This document shows positions 25,901 to 33,766 of a stretch of 63,655 bases of DNA, piece by piece. Source of the stretch: Alphaproteobacteria bacterium (GTDB lineage Bacteria > Pseudomonadota > Alphaproteobacteria > Micropepsales > Micropepsaceae); assembly GCA_947473475.1 (NCBI GenBank), contig CANJBZ010000025.1, positions 1-63,655 on the forward strand, in the 5' to 3' direction. Under the pieces are notes generated by a model. That model made no database searches and was not told where the DNA came from. It saw only the letters and a program-made list of their open reading frames with translations. The number at the start of each line of letters is the position of its first letter. Within the stretch, counting starts at the first letter, position 1. The translations under genes and the position numbers were made by a program.

Positions 25901-26038
25901 CTCACCACGACACAAATCGACTTCCTCTCCACGACAAACATCGGCGCCATGTCGCATGAGCAGATTGCCGCCTTTACGCAGGAACAAGCCGACAGCATGG
26001 ATGAAGACCAGCAATTGGCCCTGATCCTGGCAAGCTGA
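22988..26038 (+). CDS. Giant octapeptide-repeat protein with 56-residue supermodules
   Basis: About 1016 residues made almost entirely of an 8-residue unit, consensus A-L-[ST]-x-T-Q-[IL]-x. The octad register is unbroken from 23210 to 25945 (114 units, 24 bp each). Seven octads make a 56-residue (168-bp) supermodule: E-F-T-A-T-Q-I-G, x-F-T-x-T-Q-L-x, A-L-S-A-T-N-F-x, A-L-D-x-T-Q-I-x, x-L-T-T-T-Q-I-K, G-I-x-T-T-Q-L-A, G-L-S-A-A-D-x-G. Seven complete modules begin at exactly 24770, 24938, 25106, 25274, 25442, 25610 and 25778. There is no signal peptide or membrane helix; repeats begin at about residue 5. The C-terminus is acidic (SMDEDQQLALILAS). The ATG at 22988 is preferred over TTG 22964. 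Function unknown; possibly a secreted or surface solenoid. Confidence 0.85.
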   Translation: MPISYLSTAQIGHLASTFIGRLQPGDIATLSASQIGAINTSGIAVIDATQLGSLSTTQVRGLGTTQIPQFSSSLLFGTAQLLAMSGAQFSGFTSTQLDSFDTTRIKAITTSQLAALSATNFSSLDTTQIHALATTQIQALTATELRGVTPDDMTEFTATQIAVLTATQLGALAGDSFSALDATSISALTATQLKGLTTTQFASLSASALDAFTGTQIAAFGSTQIGALTATSFSALDTTVIAAWDTTQLKGINTTQLAGVTATALGSFTATQIGNFSTSQLNALTPASVGVLTSSQVRAFTTTQIGALSATNFSALGDTQIAAFTTTQVKAVTTTDLKALSESDVAEFTASQIAALASTQIGALSATGFSALNGAAIGGLDTTQLKGITTTQFAGISATALNSFKAAQIGQFAGTQLSAIPAARLSALDETQLAALSSTQIATLSTAAIANLAPSQIESLAATQIAALSAAQVGALSATGFAGLDTSIIATLTTTQIKGVTATQIAALSTTGASALPGTQLASLTAVQLGALGPNNLSALSTTQVTALAASQIGSLSATNLAALSETQTSQLSATQIAGITTAQLAGLSGADFAEFTNTQVGSFTSTQISALSATNFASLDETAIAGLTTTQIKGINATQLAGLSVADVGEFTTTQIATLVTHQLQGLGTTNFSALADTQIAALSATQIKGISTTQLNALPADDMGEFSATQMGAFTTTQLKAVTPTNIAALDQTQLAGLSTTQVRSLSTTQLAGLSAADAGDFDTTRIGALTATQIGSLSADVISAFVDTQIAALASTQISALTETQLTGLTETDIGEFGTDQVSTFTATQLNALSTTNFAALDATQIQSLSTTQISGLAASTFETLAATDLGEFNATQIGAFTATQLNTLSDANFAALDPTQIGGLTETQMGGLSDIRLAALTSADLAEFADTQIAAFTATQIGNLSTTVIQELTPAEIGYLATTQIPGLTTTQIDFLSTTNIGAMSHEQIAAFTQEQADSMDEDQQLALILAS

Positions 26039-26106
26039 GGCCCGCGCTTTAGTTGGCACGCAGCCGGTGCCATACTACTCGGACCAGAATTCAGCGAGGT
26101 TCGCGT

Positions 26107-26538
26107 ATGACCGTCCGCCCGTTCGTCCTCGCATCCGCGTTCGCCCTGGCGTTTGCCGCTTCGGCCCACGCTGCCGCGCCGGATTTTTCCGGCAACGATC
26201 CCCATTGGATCAAGGACCCCAGGTCCAATTGCTGGGCAGCCAACCCGGACCCGGCGCCGGGCGAAACCATCACCTGGACGGGGGGCTGCGAAAACCGGCT
26301 TCTCTCCGGGTCCGGTACGCTGACCTGGTACGTCAACGGCAAGCCGTTCGGGCAGGACGAAGGCGCCTTTAAGAACGGCGAGCTTTTCGGGCGCGGCCGC
26401 CTCAGCTTTGCCGACGGCGCCGTTTTCGTGGGCGATTTTCCCGGCAAGGGCACAATGACGCTTCCAAGCGGCCAGAAAATCGAGGCGCAATCGATCCACG
26501 AACAGGCCGGCTGGAGTATTGAGCAGGTCCATCCGTGA
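26107..26538 (+). CDS. Exported MORN-like repeat protein
   Basis: A 143-residue protein with a signal peptide cut near AHAAA. The mature part has W-x-G-x-C and MORN-like units: CWAANPDPAPGETITWTGGC, LSGSGTLTWYVNGKPFGQDE, GELFGRGRLSFADGAVFVGD and GKGTMTLPSGQKI. Two cysteines (CWAA, GGC) could form a disulfide. Periplasmic or outer-surface; function unknown. It follows the octapeptide-repeat gene by about 70 bp on the same strand and could be cotranscribed. Confidence 0.72.
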   Translation: MTVRPFVLASAFALAFAASAHAAAPDFSGNDPHWIKDPRSNCWAANPDPAPGETITWTGGCENRLLSGSGTLTWYVNGKPFGQDEGAFKNGELFGRGRLSFADGAVFVGDFPGKGTMTLPSGQKIEAQSIHEQAGWSIEQVHP

Positions 26539-26602
26539 GAAAACTGGGAATCATTATGATTCCCGCCTACGCCCGCCGCCGGACGTGCCCTAAGAAGAGG
26601 GC

Positions 26603-27778
26603 ATGGCAAACCGCGTGAGTACACCGGCAGAAATGCTTTCCTCCGACGAAGAACCCCGCGATACCGGAAATGACGGTCCGTACGGAAAATTCTCCACGGG
26701 CATTTTGCCCTCGCATGTGCTGCGGCGGCTGATCCGGGCGCGGCGCGAAGTTCTGGCCTCCGAGGAAATCACCGAAGAGCAGATCCAGCCCGCAAGCGTC
26801 GACCTAAGACTTGGCACGAGCGCCTATCGCATCCGCGCGAGCTTTCTTCCCGGACGCGGCGCCCGCATCGCCGACAAACTTGCCGATATGGCGATTCATG
26901 AAATCGATCTAAAAGCGGGCGCGGTTCTGGAAACCGGCTGCGTCTATCTGGTGCCTCTTCTGGAGCGGCTTGAGCTGTCGTTCCGCGTGTCCGGTGTCGC
27001 CAATCCGAAAAGCTCAACGGGACGGCTCGACGTCTTCACGCGGTTGATCACCGATCACGCCCAGGCGTTCGACCGCGTTGAGGAGGGCTATCACGGCCCG
27101 CTTTACGCCGAGATCAGCCCGCGCACCTTTCCGATCCTGGTGCGCACGGGCTCACGGCTGAACCAGCTTCGGCTGCGGCACGGATCGCCGCAATTCACCG
27201 ACACGCAGTTGAAGCGTCTGCACGAAGACGTTGGGCTGGTGGACGGCCCTGCGGATATCGAGGGCGGGCTTGCCCTGTCCGTCGATCTGAAGGGCGACGC
27301 CGCCACGCGGCAGGTCGGCTGGCGCGCGCGGCGTCATGCGGGCGTTGTCGACATCGACTTGCGCAACGCCCACGATCCGCTCGACTTCTGGGACCCGGTC
27401 TACGCGCGCAAGAACGCCGGCATCATCCTGGATCCTGACGAGTTCTACATTCTGGCCTCACGCGAGGCGATTTCCATTCCGCCGGAATTTGCCGCGGAGA
27501 TGACGCCGTTCAATCCCTTGGTCGGGGAATTCCGCGTACACTATGCAGGCTTCTTCGATCCGGGTTTCGGTCATGAATCCGGCGAGGGGCGCGGCGCCCG
27601 CGCGGTGTTGGAGGTGCGGTCGCGCGAAGTGCCGTTCGTCCTGGAGCATGGCCAGACCATCGGGCGGCTGATGTTCGAGCGTTTAACCGACACGCCGCCC
27701 CAAGTTTACGGGCAGTCGCTGGGGTCCAATTACCAGCGCCAGGGATTGAAACTGTCGAAGCATTTCCGGCTTCCCTGA
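26603..27778 (+). CDS. dcd: 2'-deoxycytidine 5'-triphosphate deaminase, long two-domain form
   Basis: A 391-residue protein, about twice the length of E. coli Dcd, matching the alphaproteobacterial dCTP deaminase with duplicated dUTPase-like fold: QIQPASVDLRLGTSAYRIRA, SGVANPKSSTGRLDVFTRLI, GPLYAEISPRTFPILVRTG and a second half with REAISIPPEFAAEMTPF, EFRVHYAGFFDPGFG and HGQTIGRLMFERL. It deaminates dCTP to dUTP for dTTP synthesis. ATG 26603 has AGAAGAGG upstream. Confidence 0.9.
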   Translation: MANRVSTPAEMLSSDEEPRDTGNDGPYGKFSTGILPSHVLRRLIRARREVLASEEITEEQIQPASVDLRLGTSAYRIRASFLPGRGARIADKLADMAIHEIDLKAGAVLETGCVYLVPLLERLELSFRVSGVANPKSSTGRLDVFTRLITDHAQAFDRVEEGYHGPLYAEISPRTFPILVRTGSRLNQLRLRHGSPQFTDTQLKRLHEDVGLVDGPADIEGGLALSVDLKGDAATRQVGWRARRHAGVVDIDLRNAHDPLDFWDPVYARKNAGIILDPDEFYILASREAISIPPEFAAEMTPFNPLVGEFRVHYAGFFDPGFGHESGEGRGARAVLEVRSREVPFVLEHGQTIGRLMFERLTDTPPQVYGQSLGSNYQRQGLKLSKHFRLP

Positions 27779-28085
27779 CGGAGTTCGCGAACCGCCGTGT
27801 AAAGGTTAATTCCAATTGCACCGGCGGCACTGTGGCTTTTCCTCCACAGACGCACTTTGAAGCGGACACTTTAACGAAAATCCGATTGCAACAACCGAGG
27901 CTTCGCGCAAAGGTTCCTTCGCGCATCGGTCGGGGGCGAGGATGCGCAAAGCCTCATTACGAGGGGGCAGGTGCAGGCGGCCAGGTCTTCCCGGAAACGG
28001 TGACGGACCGGCCGCCTTCGCACTTTTTACGCTACAGCGAGCGAAGGCCTTATCGGGGTTGAGCCTCGTTCATCAGGGCCTCACT
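27779..28085. other. Intergenic stretch without a supported gene
   Basis: About 307 bp between dcd (+) and the flavoprotein gene (-), which converge. Short open frames have no recognisable motif. I see no hairpin with a T-run and no repeat related to those elsewhere in the window. Confidence 0.5.
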
Positions 28086-29144
28086 TCATCCCGCTCCCGC
28101 AGACACATCTTGCGTGCCCAAGCCAACTCCTGCTGGCTGTGTGTCCATCCACGACGCAAGGCCATGGGTCGCATAAAAGAAACCCAGGCTTCGTGCTTTT
28201 GCGGCAATCCGCCGATACCACCAGTCTGAGTAAGCCGCCGCTGCGGCGTTGGGCTGCTCCGACCTGCTCAGAATTCTTGCCGCCGTGATGGCGGCGTTGC
28301 GGCCCGATTGCAAAGCAAGCGTCACCCCATCTCCCGATGCCGGATCGAGATAACCGGCCGCATCGCCCACCACCGCGTAATTCGTGCCGCCAACGCCATC
28401 GACCAGCGTCCATGTTCTTGCGGCCTGCTCGGCCTTGCCCTCCGCTTGAAATCCGTCCGGCAGCGGCTGCGGCGATCTCTGGCGCGCGGTTGTGACATGC
28501 GTCCAAACGGCGATTTCTGGGCTGGTTGGCGCAATCCAGAACCAGCCATCCTTCTCCACATAAAAGCCGGGCGACCAACCCACGTCCTTTTCCCGCCGCG
28601 CCAATCCGCGCCGGCACACAAGCGGCACGGACAATACCTGGCGCGGCAGTTTGAATTGCCTGCGCAGCCATTGTGCAGCGCCGGTCGCATCGATCACGAA
28701 CGCTGCCCGCCTGGCCTGCGCATTCTTTTCGATTTCGACGCGAAAGATGCCGCTGTCTTCCTTTGCAATGGAACGGGCGCGGCCCGTAACGATCGTGACG
28801 CCGCTCGCACGCGCCCGGTCCAGCAGCAGCGTATCGAGAATGTCTCGCCTCACATTACGTGCAGGCCATTGCATCCCGGCGTTGGGTTCAACGGCCAAAC
28901 CGTTGCGCTGCGCCACTTCGGTGAAAGCCGGACCGGCATAGGCAGCGGACAAATCGCCTACCCCCAGGGAATGAACCAGGTCGATGCCACCGGCGTGAAT
29001 GCTTTCCGGAAACTCGCATCGGCGGGCGCCGCCGCTTACGAGCGTCGTGCGCAGCCCTGAAAGGACGCATGTGATTGCCGCGGCGCAGCCGGCCGGGCCA
29101 TCGCCCACCACCAACACCTCATCGATGTCTTGAACCGCCCTCAT
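28086..29144 (-). CDS. FAD-dependent oxidoreductase, LodB/tryptophan-halogenase-like
   Basis: A 352-residue flavoprotein. The Rossmann FAD motif is near the N-terminus (EVLVVGDGPAGCAAAI, G-x-G-x-x-G); the second FAD motif is YAVVGDAAGYLDPASGDGVT, with an FVIDATGAAQWLRRQF segment between. Architecture fits the p-hydroxybenzoate hydroxylase/tryptophan halogenase superfamily; the halogenase W-x-W-x-I-P motif is not evident, though GWFWIAPTS is similar. It begins on the base after the stop of the large upstream gene (TAA then ATG), so the two are translationally coupled. The closest functional analogy is LodB or QhpG, flavoproteins that oxidise a Trp in a partner protein; this is inference. Confidence 0.72.
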   Translation of the reverse strand: MRAVQDIDEVLVVGDGPAGCAAAITCVLSGLRTTLVSGGARRCEFPESIHAGGIDLVHSLGVGDLSAAYAGPAFTEVAQRNGLAVEPNAGMQWPARNVRRDILDTLLLDRARASGVTIVTGRARSIAKEDSGIFRVEIEKNAQARRAAFVIDATGAAQWLRRQFKLPRQVLSVPLVCRRGLARREKDVGWSPGFYVEKDGWFWIAPTSPEIAVWTHVTTARQRSPQPLPDGFQAEGKAEQAARTWTLVDGVGGTNYAVVGDAAGYLDPASGDGVTLALQSGRNAAITAARILSRSEQPNAAAAAYSDWWYRRIAAKARSLGFFYATHGLASWMDTQPAGVGLGTQDVSAGAG

Positions 29145-31577
29145 TTAGAGGTCGTAGAGCTCCAGGGCTTCGCTGCCGGCGGGCGCTCTTTCCACGCGCT
29201 TATCGTCTCGGGAGACACGGCAGCGAACAAGCTCGGAAACTGTTCGCTCAAGGCGGGCGGGATCGCTGTCAACCGGATGTTCGATTTTGTCCTTCAATTT
29301 GGCGAAGACATAGCGATATCCGCCGCCGGCTAATCCGGCTGCGGGCACGGCGGACCAATCTGGAACAGCTTCGGCCGATATAAGCCACAGACTCGTTTCC
29401 GCGGGTGTCTTCCCATTGTCCGCGGCTTTTACCGCCACGCGCAGCGCGTCCATGCGCCGGCCCATTTCATCGGCATCGATTTGCGCCAACTGCCGAAACG
29501 ACATGAGACCATCGCGCAGATTGGCGACATAATCGGAACGCTCGATGTCGGCGTAATTGACGCGCAATCCGTCGCCAGTGAGGAATGGACCCTGCTCGCC
29601 GTCCCAACCCCGGTTCGAGCGCGCCACGCCTTTTTGCACGCGAAGATGATGATCGTGATAACCAAGTTCCCCATCCATCAACGGCATCGCGGTTGGAGCA
29701 TCGGCACGGCCAAACGTGCGCGACGCATCGGGGCTGACAGCGGGCCAAAATGAATTGGCGGCGGCGCAAAGTTTTACGTCCTCGGGAAATGGGCTCCCCA
29801 GTCCGTACGTGGCGTAAAATGGCTTGCCCGTTTCATGGGCGGCATAGGTTACATCCCAGCCCGGAGCGAACACCGTGGACGACGCATCGGGCAAGAAGCT
29901 CGTTCGATCGGACGTGTCGCTGAAGGCGGCCAGCGGCTTTTCTTCGTGCAGTTTGTCTATGCGTGGCGCCCAGGAAACCATGGCGACCAGCGTTTCATCG
30001 CCGTCGCTGAACGCCGCCGCTGCGGTCAGCGGGTTCATCATGTCTTGATTTGCGGCCAACCGCCCCATGGAAAGCGGTTCCGGTCCTCCTTGCTTGAACA
30101 AATCCCTGCGGCGAACTTTGTTGGCTTTCAGCCACTGCATCAATTCCCCCTGATCGATGGAGGGGAAAAAGTCAGGTGGCGCAACGATCGAAAACGCAGG
30201 GCGAACCTGAGCGAGTATGGCAGTCCCCGTTACGGTGACCTTCGCCGTGACGCAGCCGTCCGCACACCCATCGACGAACAGCGCGGCTTCATAGCCGCCA
30301 TTCCTGACGGCTTTTTGGAAATCCTCCCGCAACGGCGGCGACGTTCGCATATCCGAAATCTGCTCGTTATCGAGAACCCGATGCCGGATGTTAATGAATT
30401 CGGGCGCATTGCGCGGCCTTGGAAAACGATCGCTGCCCCCCAGCCACGAAAAGACGTTTTCAAGAAGCGAACCGAGACCCTCCCTGGCCAGGGCAAACAC
30501 ATCTTCCGCTATCCGGAACGAGGTGAATCTTCGATTGATCCTCTCGATAAGGACGGCCTCGGGAACCGTGAACGTTACCAGCCGCTCGACATTGTCGACG
30601 ACGCTGCGTTGCTTCGCCTCGACGATCAGATCGCCGGCAAGTGGCCGGACGATGGCAACGCTCCCTAATTGATCGAGTTGAATTGGACCGTTGTCAGGGC
30701 CGGGTTGTTTCTGCGGCCCTTCCGACACAATCTTAAAGGGAGGCGCTGCCGTGTCGAACACGGGCGGCACCGTGATCCCATGCTTCGTTGTGGCGGCCCG
30801 GTGCAGTTTCTCGTTGACGTGCCGATGATGGAATTCGACCTCAAGGACATTTCTCGACAGACATTCGGGCCCGTTGAATACTTTGTGGATGGGCATCAGG
30901 AATTCGCGGTCGCCGTCTCCGCTCAGCTTGCCGCCGGCGGCGACAAATACGCCCCGATCGTTCGCGCCAAATAACATGGCATCGCCGGAAACGCGGCGCG
31001 CCAGGAAAAGGCCGAATTTCGACGGACTGACGAGACACTCGTGGTCCTGACGGGCTATCCCACGATAGCATCGCAAAACCGGATTATATTCCGCGTCCGT
31101 ATTACCGTTACGGGCAATGCCTGCGCGCGCAAAGACAAGGTCGGCATGTTTGCCATGCGGCGTACCGCTTGCCGGACGATACTCGTAGGCGAACACGGCA
31201 AGCGCCAGATCCGCGGTGAGAATGTTGGGCGCATTCAGCGCGTAAATCAGGTTCTCGATCGTGTCGAGTTCCTCGCGCGTCGGATACGCATCTGGGCTTG
31301 CGGGGCCCCCATCCGCCGTCGGGTGGACCAGCGGAGAGGCCAGAGCATGATATAAAAGGCTGCGCGCCGGATCGCCCGGCTCGATGGCACGTGTGCCAAG
31401 GGCCGCGAAATCCAGGAAACCGGCAAGATCGCGATTGATCAATGTACCAAGATTTCGCTGCAACTCCCCCGGAAGATTGCTGCTGTTTAGATCCAAACCG
31501 TGCTTCAGCAGAAGCGGGCGCCAACCTTGGCCTGAAAGCCGCGAAAGAATCTGCCGAACGTCATCCCATAACGACAT
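29145..31577 (-). CDS. Large protein of unknown function, possible substrate of the coupled flavoprotein
   Basis: About 810 residues from ATG 31577, which has a GGGGG stretch five bases upstream; an ATG at 31589 adds four residues. No signal peptide. Segments: ADLVFARAGIARNGNTDAEY, SVAIVRPLAGDLIVEAKQRS, APEFINIRHRVLDNEQ, LFVDGCADGCVTAKVTVTG, then a C-terminal part with GKPFYATYGLGSPFPEDVKL followed by C-A-A-A-N-S-F-W-P-A (Cys604, Trp611) and RGWDGEQGPFL (Trp658). A Cys and nearby Trp, a coupled flavoprotein and the size resemble LodA/GoxA oxidases with cysteine tryptophylquinone, but the LodA N-terminal signature is not seen. I do not recognise the family with confidence. Confidence 0.6.
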   Translation of the reverse strand: MSLWDDVRQILSRLSGQGWRPLLLKHGLDLNSSNLPGELQRNLGTLINRDLAGFLDFAALGTRAIEPGDPARSLLYHALASPLVHPTADGGPASPDAYPTREELDTIENLIYALNAPNILTADLALAVFAYEYRPASGTPHGKHADLVFARAGIARNGNTDAEYNPVLRCYRGIARQDHECLVSPSKFGLFLARRVSGDAMLFGANDRGVFVAAGGKLSGDGDREFLMPIHKVFNGPECLSRNVLEVEFHHRHVNEKLHRAATTKHGITVPPVFDTAAPPFKIVSEGPQKQPGPDNGPIQLDQLGSVAIVRPLAGDLIVEAKQRSVVDNVERLVTFTVPEAVLIERINRRFTSFRIAEDVFALAREGLGSLLENVFSWLGGSDRFPRPRNAPEFINIRHRVLDNEQISDMRTSPPLREDFQKAVRNGGYEAALFVDGCADGCVTAKVTVTGTAILAQVRPAFSIVAPPDFFPSIDQGELMQWLKANKVRRRDLFKQGGPEPLSMGRLAANQDMMNPLTAAAAFSDGDETLVAMVSWAPRIDKLHEEKPLAAFSDTSDRTSFLPDASSTVFAPGWDVTYAAHETGKPFYATYGLGSPFPEDVKLCAAANSFWPAVSPDASRTFGRADAPTAMPLMDGELGYHDHHLRVQKGVARSNRGWDGEQGPFLTGDGLRVNYADIERSDYVANLRDGLMSFRQLAQIDADEMGRRMDALRVAVKAADNGKTPAETSLWLISAEAVPDWSAVPAAGLAGGGYRYVFAKLKDKIEHPVDSDPARLERTVSELVRCRVSRDDKRVERAPAGSEALELYDL

Positions 31578-31724
31578 GTCGCCCCCCATTGAGCTTGCGC
31601 CGTAGTTTCATCAGATCGTTGGACCGTGCCAACGGGACTTGTATAGCTCATTTTCTCGGAAAGGACTTCGGCAGCGTACAGCGATGCCGGCTGATGACAT
31701 ACCGCAAGTCTAGCAGCCTTGCCG

Positions 31725-32471
31725 TCAGTGCTTGTCCGGTGCGCCGTTTTTGATGTGGGGATCGTCGTGCAAAACGACGCTCAGCAACGAGCTGTGAATC
31801 TCGAGTTTACCGTCGTAGCTGATGAAACCGAGCTTTCGGAATTTGTTCATGAAGAAGCTCACCCGCGATCGGGTCGTGCCGATCATCTCGGCAAGCGTTT
31901 CCTGGCTGACCTTGGCGATGATCGTTTCAGGCTTCCCCTCCTTTCCGTAGTTCGCCAACAAAAGCAGTGCGCGTGCCAACCGCTTCTCGCTGGAATTGAA
32001 AAGCTGGTCGACCAAATCCTCCTCAACCCGGATCGTACGTACCAGCAAATGCGCGAGAAACAGTTCCGAGAAGGCCTGCTCTTGATGCAAGACGCGCAAC
32101 ATGACCGCTTTCTCGATCTGCATGACGTCGCAATCGGTCATTGCGACCGCCGTCGCCACCCGGCGCTTCTGACCGGCGAGACACCCTTCGCCACAGAAGT
32201 CTCCCGGACCAAGAATCGCCACCACGGCTTCCTTGCCTCGCTGTGAGATGACGAAGATCTTGACCTTGCCTTTCTGAATGTAAAAGACGGAATCGGCAGC
32301 ATCGCCTTGCGTAAAGACAACTCGCTTTTTGGAATAGCAAGCCGCCGTTCGACCCGCGCCCACGCTTGAAAGAAAACGTTTCGTGTCGAAAGCCGCGTCT
32401 GCCTTGGTCAAATTGGTTCCCCGCGGGGGAGCAGACTTAGTGAATTGGTACGATTCAATCATCACGGTCAT
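31725..32471 (-). CDS. Crp/Fnr-family transcriptional regulator
   Basis: A 248-residue regulator: cyclic-nucleotide-binding fold (KRVVFTQGDAADSVFYIQKG, KVKIFVISQRGKEAVVAILG, GDFCGEGCLAGQ), long helix, and C-terminal winged helix-turn-helix (KVSQETLAEMIGTTRSRVSF, FFMNKFRKLGFISYDG). The N-terminal Cys cluster of FNR is absent, so it is not an O2-sensing Fe-S protein. This subgroup is highly paralogous in alphaproteobacteria. It is divergent from the ice-binding-domain gene at 32608, which it might control; I could not find an FNR/CRP box in the 136-bp gap. Confidence 0.9.
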   Translation of the reverse strand: MTVMIESYQFTKSAPPRGTNLTKADAAFDTKRFLSSVGAGRTAACYSKKRVVFTQGDAADSVFYIQKGKVKIFVISQRGKEAVVAILGPGDFCGEGCLAGQKRRVATAVAMTDCDVMQIEKAVMLRVLHQEQAFSELFLAHLLVRTIRVEEDLVDQLFNSSEKRLARALLLLANYGKEGKPETIIAKVSQETLAEMIGTTRSRVSFFMNKFRKLGFISYDGKLEIHSSLLSVVLHDDPHIKNGAPDKH

Positions 32472-32607
32472 CCATAATCAGACAGATTAAAAATTGCGGC
32501 TCGTTTCCAAAGGATGAGCAATCTTATACAGACGCTCTCTATACCCAGCGCATAGGCTCCCTGGCGAAATTGCAGCCGATTAATGGCGCAATGCCCGGAG
32601 ACACCAA

Positions 32608-33516
32608 ATGATTACTTGCACTGATGCCTGCGGGCAAAAGACCGTCGCACCTCAATTTGTACGCACACTTCCGGCAATTGCCATTTCGTTCGCTAGTCTT
32701 CTATGGGCATCGACTGCATTGGCGACACCGTTCCTGGGTTCGGCACAGAGTTTTGCCGTATTGGGCGCCTCCACGGTGACCAATACCGGTTCAACCACCA
32801 TTACGGGAAACCTAGGCGTATATCCGGGAACGTCCATTACGGGTTTAGGTTCCATCACGCTCAACGGAGCGGTGCATCAAACCGATGCGGTGGCGCAGCA
32901 AGCTCAAATCGATTCGCTCACCGCGTTCACGACGCTGAGCGCCCTTCCGTTCTCATTCGATCTGACAGGCCAGGATCTTGGTACCCTCGGCATACTGGTT
33001 CCGGGCGTATACAAATTCAATTCTTCGGCGCAATTGACGGGCACGCTTACGCTCGATTTCAGCAGCAATCCCGGTCAGGCGTTCGTCTTCCAGATCGGCA
33101 GTACGCTGACCACGGCCAGTTCCTCCGTTGTGAATGTGCTCGGCGGAAATTCGATCAGCGGCATTTTCTGGGAAGTCGGAAGTTCCGCGACTCTGGGCAC
33201 GAGCACCGTGTTCGCCGGCAACATCCTGGCCGACCAGAGTATAACGCTGAATACCAGCGCGAAGATTTTGTGCGGCCGGGCGATTGCGCTCCATGCCGCG
33301 GTGACCATGGATACCAATACCATCTCAAACGATTGCTTTACGGACAATGGCGGCACCGGCAGTACCGGCCGCACGGATTACGGCAGCGGCGGATATAGCA
33401 ACGGCGGCAGCGTCACTTCGGTGCCGGAGCCCGGCTCGCTGCTTCTGCTCGCCTCCGGCCTGATGGGCATATTGGGGTTGATGCGGAAGCGCCGCCCAGT
33501 ATTGCACCGCGCTTAG
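32608..33516 (+). CDS. DUF3494 ice-binding-type protein with PEP-CTERM sorting signal
   Basis: A 302-residue exported protein. After a signal peptide ending near ALATP comes a DUF3494 (ice-binding/antifreeze beta-solenoid) domain: [96 protein letters not shown] and [16 protein letters not shown] Gly/Ser-rich linker precedes [20 protein letters not shown] and a basic tail, a PEP-CTERM signal recognised by exosortases. No exosortase gene is in the window. DUF3494 proteins bind ice or serve in adhesion or envelope structures. Confidence 0.9.
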   Translation: MITCTDACGQKTVAPQFVRTLPAIAISFASLLWASTALATPFLGSAQSFAVLGASTVTNTGSTTITGNLGVYPGTSITGLGSITLNGAVHQTDAVAQQAQIDSLTAFTTLSALPFSFDLTGQDLGTLGILVPGVYKFNSSAQLTGTLTLDFSSNPGQAFVFQIGSTLTTASSSVVNVLGGNSISGIFWEVGSSATLGTSTVFAGNILADQSITLNTSAKILCGRAIALHAAVTMDTNTISNDCFTDNGGTGSTGRTDYGSGGYSNGGSVTSVPEPGSLLLLASGLMGILGLMRKRRPVLHRA

Positions 33517-33563
33517 GCGGAAGGCTCCATCTCATACCAATGGCGTTTGATCCTGCCCTCTTT

Positions 33564-33594
33564 TGTCATGGCCCTGCTTGACAGGGCCATGACA
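33564..33594. terminator. Perfect 13-bp hairpin between convergent genes
   Basis: TGTCATGGCCCTG and CAGGGCCATGACA pair perfectly around CTTGA. It lies between the DUF3494 gene (+) and the sensor kinase (-). No T-run follows on either strand, so it may act as a bidirectional Rho-dependent or mRNA-stabilising hairpin rather than a classical terminator. Confidence 0.55.
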
Positions 33595-33766
33595 CGAGGA
33601 GTCGATGATCTGCCCCACTGGTATCAGCGGAAATGCGGGTTGGCGGCAGGGCCTTCGCCTTCGTTTCGCATGCGTCTACCGCTACAACCACGCTCGGCAC
33701 ATCCGAAAGACGCGCATGCTGCCGCTCGCCAACAATCCGGCCGCCGGCCTCTTCCGAGACAATTTC

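Noticed and set aside
23210-25945. Regular 24-bp periodicity that could suggest a CRISPR array or satellite
   Set aside because: Repeats are contiguous, degenerate at DNA level and in frame with no spacers; they encode the octapeptide protein.
32472-32607. FNR/CRP box in the divergent region between the Crp/Fnr gene and the DUF3494 gene
   Set aside because: No TTGAT-N4-ATCAA or TGTGA-N6-TCACA-like palindrome was seen.
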